Of a DNA stretch of 50,644 nt, positions 1 to 7,665 are shown one piece after another (position 1 is the stretch's first letter; each line of letters begins with the position of its first letter). The position numbers were made by a program, and so were the translations under genes. Below the pieces are notes generated by a model. The model was not told where the DNA came from. It worked only from the letters and a program-made list of their open reading frames with translations, and ran no database searches. The DNA is taken from positions 1-50,644 of the forward strand of contig JAEYUO010000062.1 of assembly GCA_023432465.1 (NCBI GenBank), in the 5' to 3' direction. The stretch is from Planctomycetota bacterium. GTDB taxonomy: Bacteria > Planctomycetota > Phycisphaerae > Phycisphaerales > UBA1924.

Positions 1-40
1 AAGGAAGTGATGGAGGTCTGAGCGGAGCAGCGGAGCTGCG

Positions 41-135
41 GAGCAGCAGAGCAGCAGAGCAGCAGAGCAGCAGAGCAGCAGAGCAGCAGAGCAGCAGAGC
101 AGCAGAGCAGCAGAGCAGCAGAGCAGCAGAGCAGC
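41..135. repeat. Octanucleotide tandem repeat (GAGCAGCA)n
   Basis: Almost twelve uninterrupted copies of the 8-base unit GAGCAGCA, preceded at 20-40 by degenerate versions of the same word. It lies just downstream of the sppA stop codon (sppA is on the minus strand). The period is not a multiple of three and no gene is visible on either strand, so this is a simple-sequence tract that could vary in length. No spacers are present, so it is not a CRISPR array. Confidence 0.95.
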
Positions 136-169
136 GCGATGGTACTGGGGTTGGGAGCGGAAGGCGGGT

Positions 170-2017
170 TCAGCGGACGATGATGACGCTTGGCGGGGTG
201 AGCAGCACGGGCTGCTCGCGGAGCTGCATCATCGCGTCGAGGCTGTTGCGGACGGCGGGCCAGCCGCGCTCGCCGATGATCGCGCGGGCGGCATCGATGA
301 CGGGGTTCGCGGGCGCGGCGGCGGGGGTGCGGCGTGGATTCAGGCCCAGCGAGGCCGCGCCGAACGATTCGCCGATGACGGTCATAAGGCTGGATGCGCC
401 GGGATACTCCAGCACGTCGTACTCGCCGTCTGCGAGGTTGAGCGTGGCGGCGAGGTCGAGGATGGCATCCTGCAGGCCGCCGACCGCGTCGGCCATTTTG
501 CGTTCGACGGCGGCCGTTCCGGTGAACAGACGACCCTCGGCGGTGATGGAGAGGTCCATGCCGGGGCGACCGGCGGTGACGCGTGAGGTGAAGAGGTCGT
601 AGGTTTCCTTCATCTTGGCGCGGACGATGTCGCGCTCGGCGTTGGTCCACGGCGCGCTGGAGCGGAGAAGGTGGGCCATGGGGCCGCGGGCGCGGCCGAC
701 GGGGCGGACCTTGAGCTTTTCGTAGAGACCGGCGGTGGACATCTTGCCGCCGACGACGCCGATTGAACCGAGGATGCTGGACTCGTTGGCGTAGATCTTG
801 GATGAGCCGACGGCGATGTAGTAGCCGCCGGAGGCGGCCATCGAACCGACACTGGCCCAGACGGGCTTGCGCTCCGCGACGCGCCGAACGCCCTGCCAGA
901 TGACCTCGCTGGCGGTGGCGGAGCCGCCGGGAGAGTTGATGCGGATGATGACGCCCTTGACGAGTTCGTCGCCCTCCAGCTCCTCGAGGATCTGACGGAT
1001 GGTGGTGGAGCCGACGCTCGATGCGCCGAAGAGCCCGCCCTCGGTGGATTCGCCGTCGATGATGGGGCCGTCGATGTGGACGACGGCGATGGTGTCGCGC
1101 TCGGGGTAGAGGTCCGGCTCGCTGAAGAGCTGCGCGATGACGGAGGTGGGATCGGCGTGGTCCATCGCGAAGCCCGGGGGGGAATCGGGCTCGATGTTCA
1201 CCCAGTTGAGATCGGTGGCGGAGTAGGCGGACTCGAGGTGCGCGGAGAGGTCGGGCAGATCGACGGCGGCATCGATGAGCCCGACCTGCATGGCGGTCTG
1301 CGAGTCGGCCATCCAGGCCCGGCGCATCGCCTCATCGAGGCGGGCATCGTCGAGCGTGCGTCCGAGCTTAAGCCGGGTGCGCATGTTGGCGTAGAGCCCG
1401 TCGAGCAGGGCGTTGATGTTCTGGTCCCACTCCGGGCTGGGCACGCTGCGGGTCATCGCCTCGTTTGCGCCTTTGAAGGAGCCGACCTGCACGAGGTCGG
1501 CCTTCACCCCGGCCCACTCGAGCGTGTCGGCCAGGAAGAGTTCCTCCATGTAGAGCCCGGGAAGAGACGCGCCGCCGCCGGCTTGCAGCACGATCTCGTC
1601 GGCGTGGGCGCCCAGGATCAGCTCCGCGGCGGAGTAGGAATCGGCGAAGACATGAACCTTTTTGCCGCCCTTGCGAAGGCGGTCGATGGCGCGGCCGAGT
1701 TCTTCCGCCTGCGTGATCGAGATGGGCGCTTCGCGCAGCCGAAGCACGATGCCGGAGACGGAGGCATCGTCGCCGGCCTTGTTCAGCAGGCCGACGAGGT
1801 CGCGCAGAGTCGGATTGCCGCCCGAGCCGAAGAGCCACGCGAGAGGGTTGGGCCGCTCGACGGGCGTTTCCTCGATTTCGATCAGCGCGATGGTCGGTGC
1901 GGTGTCGGGGCGCGGGGAGAGAGGGGCTTCTCCCGAGGCAAGGGCGACACTGCCGCCGACCACCATTGCGGCCGCCGCGGCGGACCGTGTCAATCCGCTG
2001 ATCAATCGTCCCGACAT
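170..2017 (-). CDS. sppA: Signal peptide peptidase SppA, 67-kDa type
   Basis: Membrane-anchored serine protease that degrades signal peptides left after secretion. The 615-residue product has the long tandem two-domain form of the family: an N-terminal SppA-like domain (about 40-260) and a C-terminal one (about 305-540). The catalytic lysine is K182 in GSFKGANE and the nucleophile is S396 in GSMAASGGYY, which is the Lys/Ser dyad split over two domains as in E. coli SppA. A hydrophobic Ala/Val-rich stretch at about 11-28 is the membrane anchor. The start at 2017 is preceded by AAGGAG at good spacing; the frame is open further upstream but that part has no family similarity. It lies 34 bases after hldE and is probably cotranscribed with it. 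Confidence 0.95.
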   Translation of the reverse strand: MSGRLISGLTRSAAAAAMVVGGSVALASGEAPLSPRPDTAPTIALIEIEETPVERPNPLAWLFGSGGNPTLRDLVGLLNKAGDDASVSGIVLRLREAPISITQAEELGRAIDRLRKGGKKVHVFADSYSAAELILGAHADEIVLQAGGGASLPGLYMEELFLADTLEWAGVKADLVQVGSFKGANEAMTRSVPSPEWDQNINALLDGLYANMRTRLKLGRTLDDARLDEAMRRAWMADSQTAMQVGLIDAAVDLPDLSAHLESAYSATDLNWVNIEPDSPPGFAMDHADPTSVIAQLFSEPDLYPERDTIAVVHIDGPIIDGESTEGGLFGASSVGSTTIRQILEELEGDELVKGVIIRINSPGGSATASEVIWQGVRRVAERKPVWASVGSMAASGGYYIAVGSSKIYANESSILGSIGVVGGKMSTAGLYEKLKVRPVGRARGPMAHLLRSSAPWTNAERDIVRAKMKETYDLFTSRVTAGRPGMDLSITAEGRLFTGTAAVERKMADAVGGLQDAILDLAATLNLADGEYDVLEYPGASSLMTVIGESFGAASLGLNPRRTPAAAPANPVIDAARAIIGERGWPAVRNSLDAMMQLREQPVLLTPPSVIIVR

Positions 2018-2051
2018 TGCTTGCTCCTTGGCCGCGGATCTTTGGCGGCGA

Positions 2052-3560
2052 TCAGTCTCGTGCGGCGCGTTCGCTCTCTCGGATGCGTGCGACCGCGCGG
2101 GTCGTGCTCTGGCCCTGCACCATGGGGAGCAGTTCGACCCGTCCGCCCTGCTCGATGACGAACTTCGCGCCGGGCACCTGGTCGATGGTGTACTCCGCGC
2201 CTTTGACGAGGATGCCGGGCCGCAGAGCGCGGATGAGCCGCTCGGGGGTGTCGTCGTCGAAGATCGTGACGGCATCGACGCAGGACAGCCCGCCGAGGAC
2301 GGTCGCGCGGTCGAGTTCGCTGTTGATGGGGCGGGAGGGATCGTTGCCGCCCTTGAGCCTGCGGACCGAGTCGTCGGAGTTCAGGCCGACGATGAGGAAA
2401 TCGCCCAGCGCGGCAGCTCGCTCCAGCAGCGAGAGGTGCCCGGGGTGCAGGATGTCGAAGCAGCCGTTGGTGAACACGATGCGGCGGCCATCGTTGCGCG
2501 CGGCGGCGACTTCGACGAGCAACTGCTCCAGGGTGTGCAGCTTGCCGGGGGTGGTGCGCTCGCGCAGCAGGACCTCGCGGTGGATCTTTTCGATGGGCAT
2601 GGGCACGACGCCGAACACCTCGACCTCGAGCCCGGCGGCGGCGTTGGCAAGCCGGACGGCATCGGGCCAGTCGAGCCCGTTGGCGCGTCCGGCGGCGAGC
2701 GCGGCCAAGACCATGTCGCCCGCGCCGGTGACGTCGTAGACCGCGCGTGCGAACGTGGGGATGTGGAGGGACTCGGCCCCGCGCTCGAGCAGGAGCGCGC
2801 CGTGGCGGTCGAGCGTGACCACGGCCGCATCGAGGCCGAGATCGTTGACGAGCTGATGGGTGACGGGATCGAAATCGGCCGCGGCGGCATCATCGGGGAG
2901 CTCGATCCCGGTGGCGAGCATGGCCTCGGTTCGATTGGGGGTGATGGTCGAGGCCCCGGCGTAGCGCGAGTAGTCGTCGATGGCCGCGGGATCGACCAGC
3001 ACCGGGACGCCCGCCTGGCGAGCGAGGCGGATGACTTCCTGGCAGAGTTCGGTCGTGCACACGCCCTTGTTGTAATCCTCGATGCAGACGACATCGGCAT
3101 CGGCGAGCGCGGCCTGAAAGCGGGAGAGGATCTGCCCGCCCGCGGAGGCGGGGAGCGGCGCGCGCGACTCGTAATCGACGCGGAACATCTTCTGCGGGTG
3201 GCGGTGCTGGGCCAGACCGATGAGCGAACGCTTGACGGTCGTGGGACGGGCAGGATCGGCGACGAGTCCGTCGGCGTGGACACCCGCGGCGGCGAGCGCG
3301 GAGCGGAGGAGATCGGCCTCGCGGTCATCGCCCACAACGCCGAAGGCGTGGACAACGCCCTTCATGGCGATGAGATCGAGGCAGACATTGGCCGCGCCGC
3401 CGGGGCGGTCCTCGGTTCGCTGGACATGCAGGATGGGGACGGGGGCCTCGGGGGAGAGGCGGTCGGCGTTGCCGAAGACGAGCTGGTCGAGCATGAAGTC
3501 GCCGACCACAAGGGCCTTGAACGGCCGCCAGGCACTGAGGGTTTCAAGCAGTCGCGACAT
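2052..3560 (-). CDS. hldE: Bifunctional D-glycero-beta-D-manno-heptose-7-phosphate kinase / heptose-1-phosphate adenylyltransferase HldE
   Basis: Two steps of ADP-heptose synthesis for the lipopolysaccharide inner core: phosphorylation of heptose-7-phosphate at C1, then adenylyl transfer. Residues about 1-325 are a PfkB/ribokinase-type kinase (GGAANV near 54-59 and the DVTGAGDM signature near the end of the domain). Residues about 359-502 are a nucleotidyltransferase with FTNGCFDILHPGH, where HPGH at 372-375 is the HxGH catalytic motif, followed by ENS-like and KGAEY segments. The length of 502 is close to the fused E. coli enzyme (about 477). The start at 3560 begins directly at the family N-terminus although no strong ribosome site precedes it. 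Both activities look intact. Confidence 0.93.
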   Translation of the reverse strand: MSRLLETLSAWRPFKALVVGDFMLDQLVFGNADRLSPEAPVPILHVQRTEDRPGGAANVCLDLIAMKGVVHAFGVVGDDREADLLRSALAAAGVHADGLVADPARPTTVKRSLIGLAQHRHPQKMFRVDYESRAPLPASAGGQILSRFQAALADADVVCIEDYNKGVCTTELCQEVIRLARQAGVPVLVDPAAIDDYSRYAGASTITPNRTEAMLATGIELPDDAAAADFDPVTHQLVNDLGLDAAVVTLDRHGALLLERGAESLHIPTFARAVYDVTGAGDMVLAALAAGRANGLDWPDAVRLANAAAGLEVEVFGVVPMPIEKIHREVLLRERTTPGKLHTLEQLLVEVAAARNDGRRIVFTNGCFDILHPGHLSLLERAAALGDFLIVGLNSDDSVRRLKGGNDPSRPINSELDRATVLGGLSCVDAVTIFDDDTPERLIRALRPGILVKGAEYTIDQVPGAKFVIEQGGRVELLPMVQGQSTTRAVARIRESERAARD

Positions 3561-3616
3561 GGCCGGAGAGTGTATGTTCACCCCGACGGCCGGACCCGGA
3601 GATGGGGGGAGCGACC

Positions 3617-4558
3617 TCAGCCGGCCTTGGCGAGTTCGCAGGTGCCGGGCTCGAGTTCGCTGCTGACGACGCGGTTCCGGCCGCCGCGTTTCGCGGCGTA
3701 GAGGTTGCGGTCGGCTTGTTCGAGCCACTGCTCGGGGGTGAGTTCGCCGCAGGCGCCGTCGCACCCGACGAGCCCGGCGGACATCGTCACGGGGTTCTCG
3801 GGGTGGCGTTGCCAGACGACATCGGCGAGGGCCTGCCGCATGCGGTCGGTGACCGCGGCGGCATCCTTGGGCCCGGTGTGGGGCATGATCAGCACGAACT
3901 CCTCGCCGCCAAAGCGGCAGGGGACATCGTGCGACCGGCACTCGCGCTGGAGCAACTGGGCCACGCCCTGGATGACCTCATCGCCGGCGGGGTGGCCGTA
4001 GGTATCGTTGACGCGTTTGAAGAAGTCGATGTCGATGATCGCCAGCGACAGCGGCTGGTTGTAGCGCTTGCACTCGGCGACCTTTTCGGCCCATCGCTTG
4101 TTGAAATGGGCGCGGTTGCCAAGGCCGGTGAGGCCGTCAACATCCGCGCGTTCGGAGAGCAGCTTCAGGAGGTGATCGAGCCGGAGGGCGGCGCGCAGGC
4201 GGGCGCGCAGCTCGGCCAGATCGAACGGCTTGGTGACATAGTCGGTCGCGCCCAGGTCAAAGGCGGTGACCTTGTCCTCCGAGCCATTCAGGCCGGAGAG
4301 GACAATGACCGGGACGTTGTTGGTCGCGGGGTCGTCCTTGAGGGCGCGGAGCACCTCGAAGCCGTCCATGTCCGGCATGTCCAGATCCAGCAGGATGACC
4401 GCCGGGGTTTCGGCCTTCACGGCGTCAACCGTCTCGGCGCCCTTGAGCAGGCTGGTCATCCGGATCTGCTCGTGGCGGAGCCTCGCCGAGAGCAGCCGGT
4501 GTACGTCGATGGAGTCATCAACGAGGAGGACGAGGGGTTTGGAGTCGTTGCTGGACAC
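3617..4558 (-). CDS. Response regulator diguanylate cyclase (REC-GGDEF)
   Basis: Makes cyclic di-GMP from two GTP under control of an N-terminal receiver domain. REC spans about 8-125, with acidic pair DD at 14-15, phosphoacceptor D58 in LLDLDMPDMDG and K110 in TKPF. GGDEF spans about 135-300, with active-site GGEEF at 217-221. RSHD at 208-211 lies five residues before it, which is the RxxD inhibitory I-site, so product feedback is expected. I chose the GTG start at 4558 because GAGGA lies 11 bases upstream; a GTG at 4603 would add 15 residues without a ribosome site. The Hpt gene just upstream in the same direction is the likely phosphodonor partner. Confidence 0.93.
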   Translation of the reverse strand: MSSNDSKPLVLLVDDSIDVHRLLSARLRHEQIRMTSLLKGAETVDAVKAETPAVILLDLDMPDMDGFEVLRALKDDPATNNVPVIVLSGLNGSEDKVTAFDLGATDYVTKPFDLAELRARLRAALRLDHLLKLLSERADVDGLTGLGNRAHFNKRWAEKVAECKRYNQPLSLAIIDIDFFKRVNDTYGHPAGDEVIQGVAQLLQRECRSHDVPCRFGGEEFVLIMPHTGPKDAAAVTDRMRQALADVVWQRHPENPVTMSAGLVGCDGACGELTPEQWLEQADRNLYAAKRGGRNRVVSSELEPGTCELAKAG

Positions 4559-4655
4559 TGTTCCGACGGTCCTCGAAGGTCGTTCACTGATCGTGTAGCC
4601 CACGCCGCGCCGGACTCAATGCCGTGGAGTCGTCCCCAACCCCCCACCTACATCG

Positions 4656-5027
4656 TCAGTTCCCCGGCTCGGGATCGGCGGTGACACGCCGACAGAGCCC
4701 GACGAGTTCCTCGACCTGCTCGCGCAACCCCTCCAGGTCGCCAAGTTCCGCGGACTGGCCGAAGGCAGCCAGGGAGTTCTCAAGCCTGCCCGCGGCGTGG
4801 CCGACCTGCGGGAATCCGTATCCGCCGCACGCGCCCTTCATCTGGTGCGCAAGGCGTCGCAGATCCCCGGCCGCGCCGCTCTGCCAGGACTGCAGCATCG
4901 CGTCGATGCGCTCGGGCATCTCCTCGACGAAGAGTCGGACAAGTTCCGCCATGTCCGGGTCGCCGGCGAACTCGCTGGTGAGAGATCCGCCGCTGTCGAA
5001 GCTGTTGAGGCTTGGGTTGGTCGTCAT
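4656..5027 (-). CDS. Hpt (histidine phosphotransfer) domain protein
   Basis: Small stand-alone phosphotransfer protein of 123 residues. The motif HQMKG contains the phosphoaccepting H61 in the usual HxxKG arrangement within a predicted helical bundle (about 20-115). There is no kinase or receiver domain. The ATG at 5027 follows AAAGGAGGA at good spacing. The gene sits about 100 bases upstream of the REC-GGDEF gene in the same orientation, so it probably relays phosphate from a hybrid kinase encoded elsewhere to D58 of that cyclase. That partnership is inferred from position only. Confidence 0.88.
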   Translation of the reverse strand: MTTNPSLNSFDSGGSLTSEFAGDPDMAELVRLFVEEMPERIDAMLQSWQSGAAGDLRRLAHQMKGACGGYGFPQVGHAAGRLENSLAAFGQSAELGDLEGLREQVEELVGLCRRVTADPEPGN

Positions 5028-5163
5028 GGACCGGTCCTCCTTTGCGTTGTTGCTTCGGCGATCAATCGTGCGCAATTGAGGGAGACCTCGCGGCAATGTC
5101 GGGGGACCGCACGTGGGCATCCCTTGAGAGGGCCATCCGGGTCTGATAACGATGGTTGATCGT

Positions 5164-5185
5164 GGCCGCGCGAGAGGGCGCGGCC
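5164..5185 (-). terminator. GC-rich hairpin after tRNA-Leu
   Basis: Perfect 8-base arms GGCCGCGC and GCGCGGCC around a 6-base loop, beginning five bases after the 3' end of the tRNA on the minus strand. There is no clear T-run behind it, so it could be an intrinsic terminator of a GC-rich organism or a 3' processing boundary. The remaining gap to the Hpt start (5028-5163) shows nothing recognisable. Confidence 0.5.
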
Positions 5186-5190
5186 GGCAA

Positions 5191-5275
5191 TGGCCCCGGT
5201 GGGAGTCGAACCCACACGCCCGATGAAGGGCCGCGGATTTTAAGTCCGCTGCGTCTGCCGTTTCGCCACGGGGCC
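5191..5275 (-). tRNA. tRNA-Leu (anticodon TAA)
   Basis: The 85-base minus-strand sequence folds as a class II tRNA: acceptor stem GGCCCCG with CGGGGCC, anticodon stem GCGGA with TCCGC enclosing loop CTTAAAA (anticodon TAA), a long variable arm, and a T arm containing GGTTCGACTCC. The discriminator base is A, as required for leucine. The 3' CCA is not encoded. It lies 10 bases downstream of the HELAH membrane protein gene on the same strand and may be read through from it. Confidence 0.96.
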
Positions 5276-5285
5276 GAGCATCATC

Positions 5286-6131
5286 TTACTGCCCGCCGAT
5301 GTCCTTCCCCTTGACGGTGAGTCGGGCGGGGTGGCCGAACCAGGAGTTGTCGCCATTGGGGGCGGGGTATTGCCGGTCAACAACGGCCGCGGCGTCGGCG
5401 ATGGTGCCGCTCGCCGGAGCCCAGCCGCCATCGATATCGGGGAAGTCGATCTTGCAGTTGTCGCACTTGGCGGTTGACGAGAAGCGGATCGGGCACCAGA
5501 AGCTCTCGACGTTGCGGAGCATCTCGGTACCCAGCGACCAGACGCCGGTCATCCAGTCACAGTAAAGACACCAGATGAGATCGTGCCCGACGAGGCCGGA
5601 GAACTTGTGGCGGCTGACGTTGATCCAGTCGCCCTGCTTGTAGCGCGGGAACTTCACGAGCAGGACGAGCATCGGCCACATGACGATCTCGGCGAGGCGC
5701 GTGAGGGAGAAGATGGGCACGGCGAGGGCGGTCCACCAGACGGCGCTGTGGTTGCGGAAGCGGCCGACCTTGGCGTTGAGGACCTTGAGGATGCGCGGGC
5801 CTTTCCTCGCGGCGGGGTGCGCGAGTTCGTGCAGGAAGACCCAGGTCTGCATGGCGACGATCTGGCCGCCGATCGCGACCGCGCTGCCGATCAGTGCGTG
5901 GAGGAGGCTGTTCCACCAGGTGCCATCGCCGCCGCGGGTCGCGCCAACGAAGAAGCCGACGATGGGCGGCATGACGGTGAACCAGCCGACCAGCAGATCG
6001 AGCAGCGGGGCGCGGGACATGGCCTCGGCGAGGGGCTTGCTGGTGCGGACGATGATGTGGACGAGCGCGGCCACGAACAGGAGGGAGGCGGCGGAGGCGG
6101 CGGCGAGCCAGAGGTAGAGAGAGAGGTGCAT
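5286..6131 (-). CDS. Conserved-looking membrane protein with HELAH motif and Cys pairs
   Basis: I do not recognise the family. The 281-residue product has four likely membrane segments (about 5-27, 43-63, 76-98 and 132-159). HELAH at 101-105, at the end of the third segment, fits the HExxH zinc-protease pattern. The soluble C-terminal part carries cysteines at 188, 191, 213, 223 and 226 (CLYC and CDNC pairs), which could bind a metal. The layout recalls membrane metalloproteases, but there is no second recognisable M50-type ligand motif, so a protease role is only a possibility. tRNA-Leu follows 10 bases downstream. The gene is divergent from the DUF4126 gene across a 122-base gap. Confidence 0.8.
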   Translation of the reverse strand: MHLSLYLWLAAASAASLLFVAALVHIIVRTSKPLAEAMSRAPLLDLLVGWFTVMPPIVGFFVGATRGGDGTWWNSLLHALIGSAVAIGGQIVAMQTWVFLHELAHPAARKGPRILKVLNAKVGRFRNHSAVWWTALAVPIFSLTRLAEIVMWPMLVLLVKFPRYKQGDWINVSRHKFSGLVGHDLIWCLYCDWMTGVWSLGTEMLRNVESFWCPIRFSSTAKCDNCKIDFPDIDGGWAPASGTIADAAAVVDRQYPAPNGDNSWFGHPARLTVKGKDIGGQ

Positions 6132-6253
6132 GGCGGGATGCTACACGTAAGGGGTGTTTGTTTGGCTGGGGGAGGGGCAGAAGCGGCCAATATGCCAGTG
6201 TGGAACCGAGAAACGACCGGAAAGGGGTGCCGGGCGATTCCGAACAACTGGCT

Positions 6254-6919
6254 ATGGACACGGTTGTCGCCATCCTGGTCGGTCTGGGCCTCGCCGCGGC
6301 GTGCGGGCTGCGTGTGTTTCTGCCGCTGCTGGTGATGAGCGTGTCGTCGCACCTTGGTGTGATTGATCTGGGAGCGGATTGGGCGTGGGCGGGCTCGTGG
6401 CCGGCGATTGTCGCACTGGGTGTCGCGGCGGCGTTTGAAGTCGCGGCGTACTGGATCCCGTGGCTGGACCACGCGCTGGATGTCATCGCCGGGCCGTGCG
6501 CGGTTGTGGCGGGAACGCTGGCCGCGGCGGCACAGTTTGGCGATGTTGACCCGATGGTGAAGTGGGCATCGGCGCTGATCGCCGGGGGCGGGCTTGCGGC
6601 GACGGTGAAGGCGACGGCGATGACCGTTCGCGCAGGATCGACGGCGACGACGGCGGGGATCGCCAACCCGGTGGTTTCGACGGTGGAGTCGTTGCTGGCC
6701 GGGGCGGCGGCGATCGTGGCGGTGATCGCGCCGTTTGTCGTGGCGGGGCTGCTCGCGCTTCTGGCGCTTGTGGTTGCGGCGGTGCTGATCCGCCGCCGGA
6801 GCCGGAAGCGCAGGGCGTTGGCGGCGAAGGCCGCGATCGTGAAGCCGGTCGTGATCGGCGAGCCGGTCGCGCAGCCGGTTGTCCAGCGGTCGCTGCTGCG
6901 GTTTCGCAGGGCGGCCTAA
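6254..6919 (+). CDS. DUF4126 family membrane protein
   Basis: A 221-residue hydrophobic protein matching the DUF4126 pattern: N-terminal GLGLAAACGLRVFLPLL, central WIPWLDHALD and an Ala/Gly-rich core with five to six membrane segments. The function of the family is unknown. The C-terminal 45 residues are basic (RRRSRKRR) and probably cytoplasmic. I chose the ATG at 6254 because it begins right at the first membrane segment; upstream in-frame sequence is unlike the family. The last four bases overlap the end of trmD on the opposite strand. Confidence 0.82.
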   Translation: MDTVVAILVGLGLAAACGLRVFLPLLVMSVSSHLGVIDLGADWAWAGSWPAIVALGVAAAFEVAAYWIPWLDHALDVIAGPCAVVAGTLAAAAQFGDVDPMVKWASALIAGGGLAATVKATAMTVRAGSTATTAGIANPVVSTVESLLAGAAAIVAVIAPFVVAGLLALLALVVAAVLIRRRSRKRRALAAKAAIVKPVVIGEPVAQPVVQRSLLRFRRAA

Positions 6920-7656
6920 TCGCCTAAGAGATCGGGACGACGCTCGCGCGTGCGGGCAAGGCGCTGCTCCAACCGCCAGCGATCGACCGCGCCGTGATCG
7001 CCCGAGAGCAGGACATCGGGGACACTGACACCGTTCCACTCGCGCGGCTTGGTGTAGTGCGGGCAGTCGAGCAGCCGCATCGCGCGGCCGGACTTGGCAT
7101 CAACGGTGATGGAAGAGAAGGAGTCTTCCGCGGCCGAATCCGCGTGGCCGATCGCGCCGGGAAGGAGGCGGGTGATCGCGTCGATGAGCACCATCGCTCC
7201 GAGTTCGCCGCCGCTGAGGACATAATCGCCGAGGCTGACTTCCAGCGGGTCGAGGGCGCGGATCACGCGTTCATCGATGCCCTCGTAGTGGCCGGCGATG
7301 AGCAGGAGGCGCGGGCGGGAGGCGAGGTCTTCGACGAGTTGCTGCTTGAGCAGACGGCCCTGGGGTGTGAGCAGGATGCGTGTGGCGGGGCGCGGGTCGA
7401 GCGCTTCGACCGAGTGCACGGCGTCCCACACGGGCTGGCACATCATGACCATGCCGGGGCCGCCACCGAAGGGACGGTCATCGGTCTTGTTGTGCTTGTT
7501 GCCGGCCCACTGGCGGATGTTATGGGCGTGCCACTCGACCAGCCCGGCGCCGCGGGCGCGGGAAGGGATGGAGCTGTTGAGCGCGCAGCCCGGGGCATCG
7601 CCGAACATCTCGGGAAAGGTGGTGAGGATGTCGAAGCGGAGGGGAGAGGCAGGCAT
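6916..7656 (-). CDS. trmD: tRNA (guanine37-N1)-methyltransferase TrmD
   Basis: SPOUT methyltransferase that makes m1G37 next to the anticodon and so prevents frameshifting. Family motifs are clear in the 246-residue protein: FDILTTFPEMF at 8-18, FGGGPGMVM at 63-71, the knot segment IAGHYEGIDERV at 120-131 and GDYVLSGGE at 143-151. The catalytic segment is split: DSF is separated from LDCPHYTKP by an extra run of about ten residues compared with the usual DSFxxGLLDCPHYTRP. Nothing suggests loss of function. The usual trmD neighbours (rpsP, rimM, rplS) are absent; instead an AI-2E transporter gene lies 9 bases upstream. Confidence 0.95.
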   Translation of the reverse strand: MPASPLRFDILTTFPEMFGDAPGCALNSSIPSRARGAGLVEWHAHNIRQWAGNKHNKTDDRPFGGGPGMVMMCQPVWDAVHSVEALDPRPATRILLTPQGRLLKQQLVEDLASRPRLLLIAGHYEGIDERVIRALDPLEVSLGDYVLSGGELGAMVLIDAITRLLPGAIGHADSAAEDSFSSITVDAKSGRAMRLLDCPHYTKPREWNGVSVPDVLLSGDHGAVDRWRLEQRLARTRERRPDLLGD

Positions 7657-7665
7657 AGGCGCAGA

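Noticed and set aside
41..135. CRISPR array
   Set aside because: The units are 8 bases long and contiguous without spacers, and no cas gene is present.
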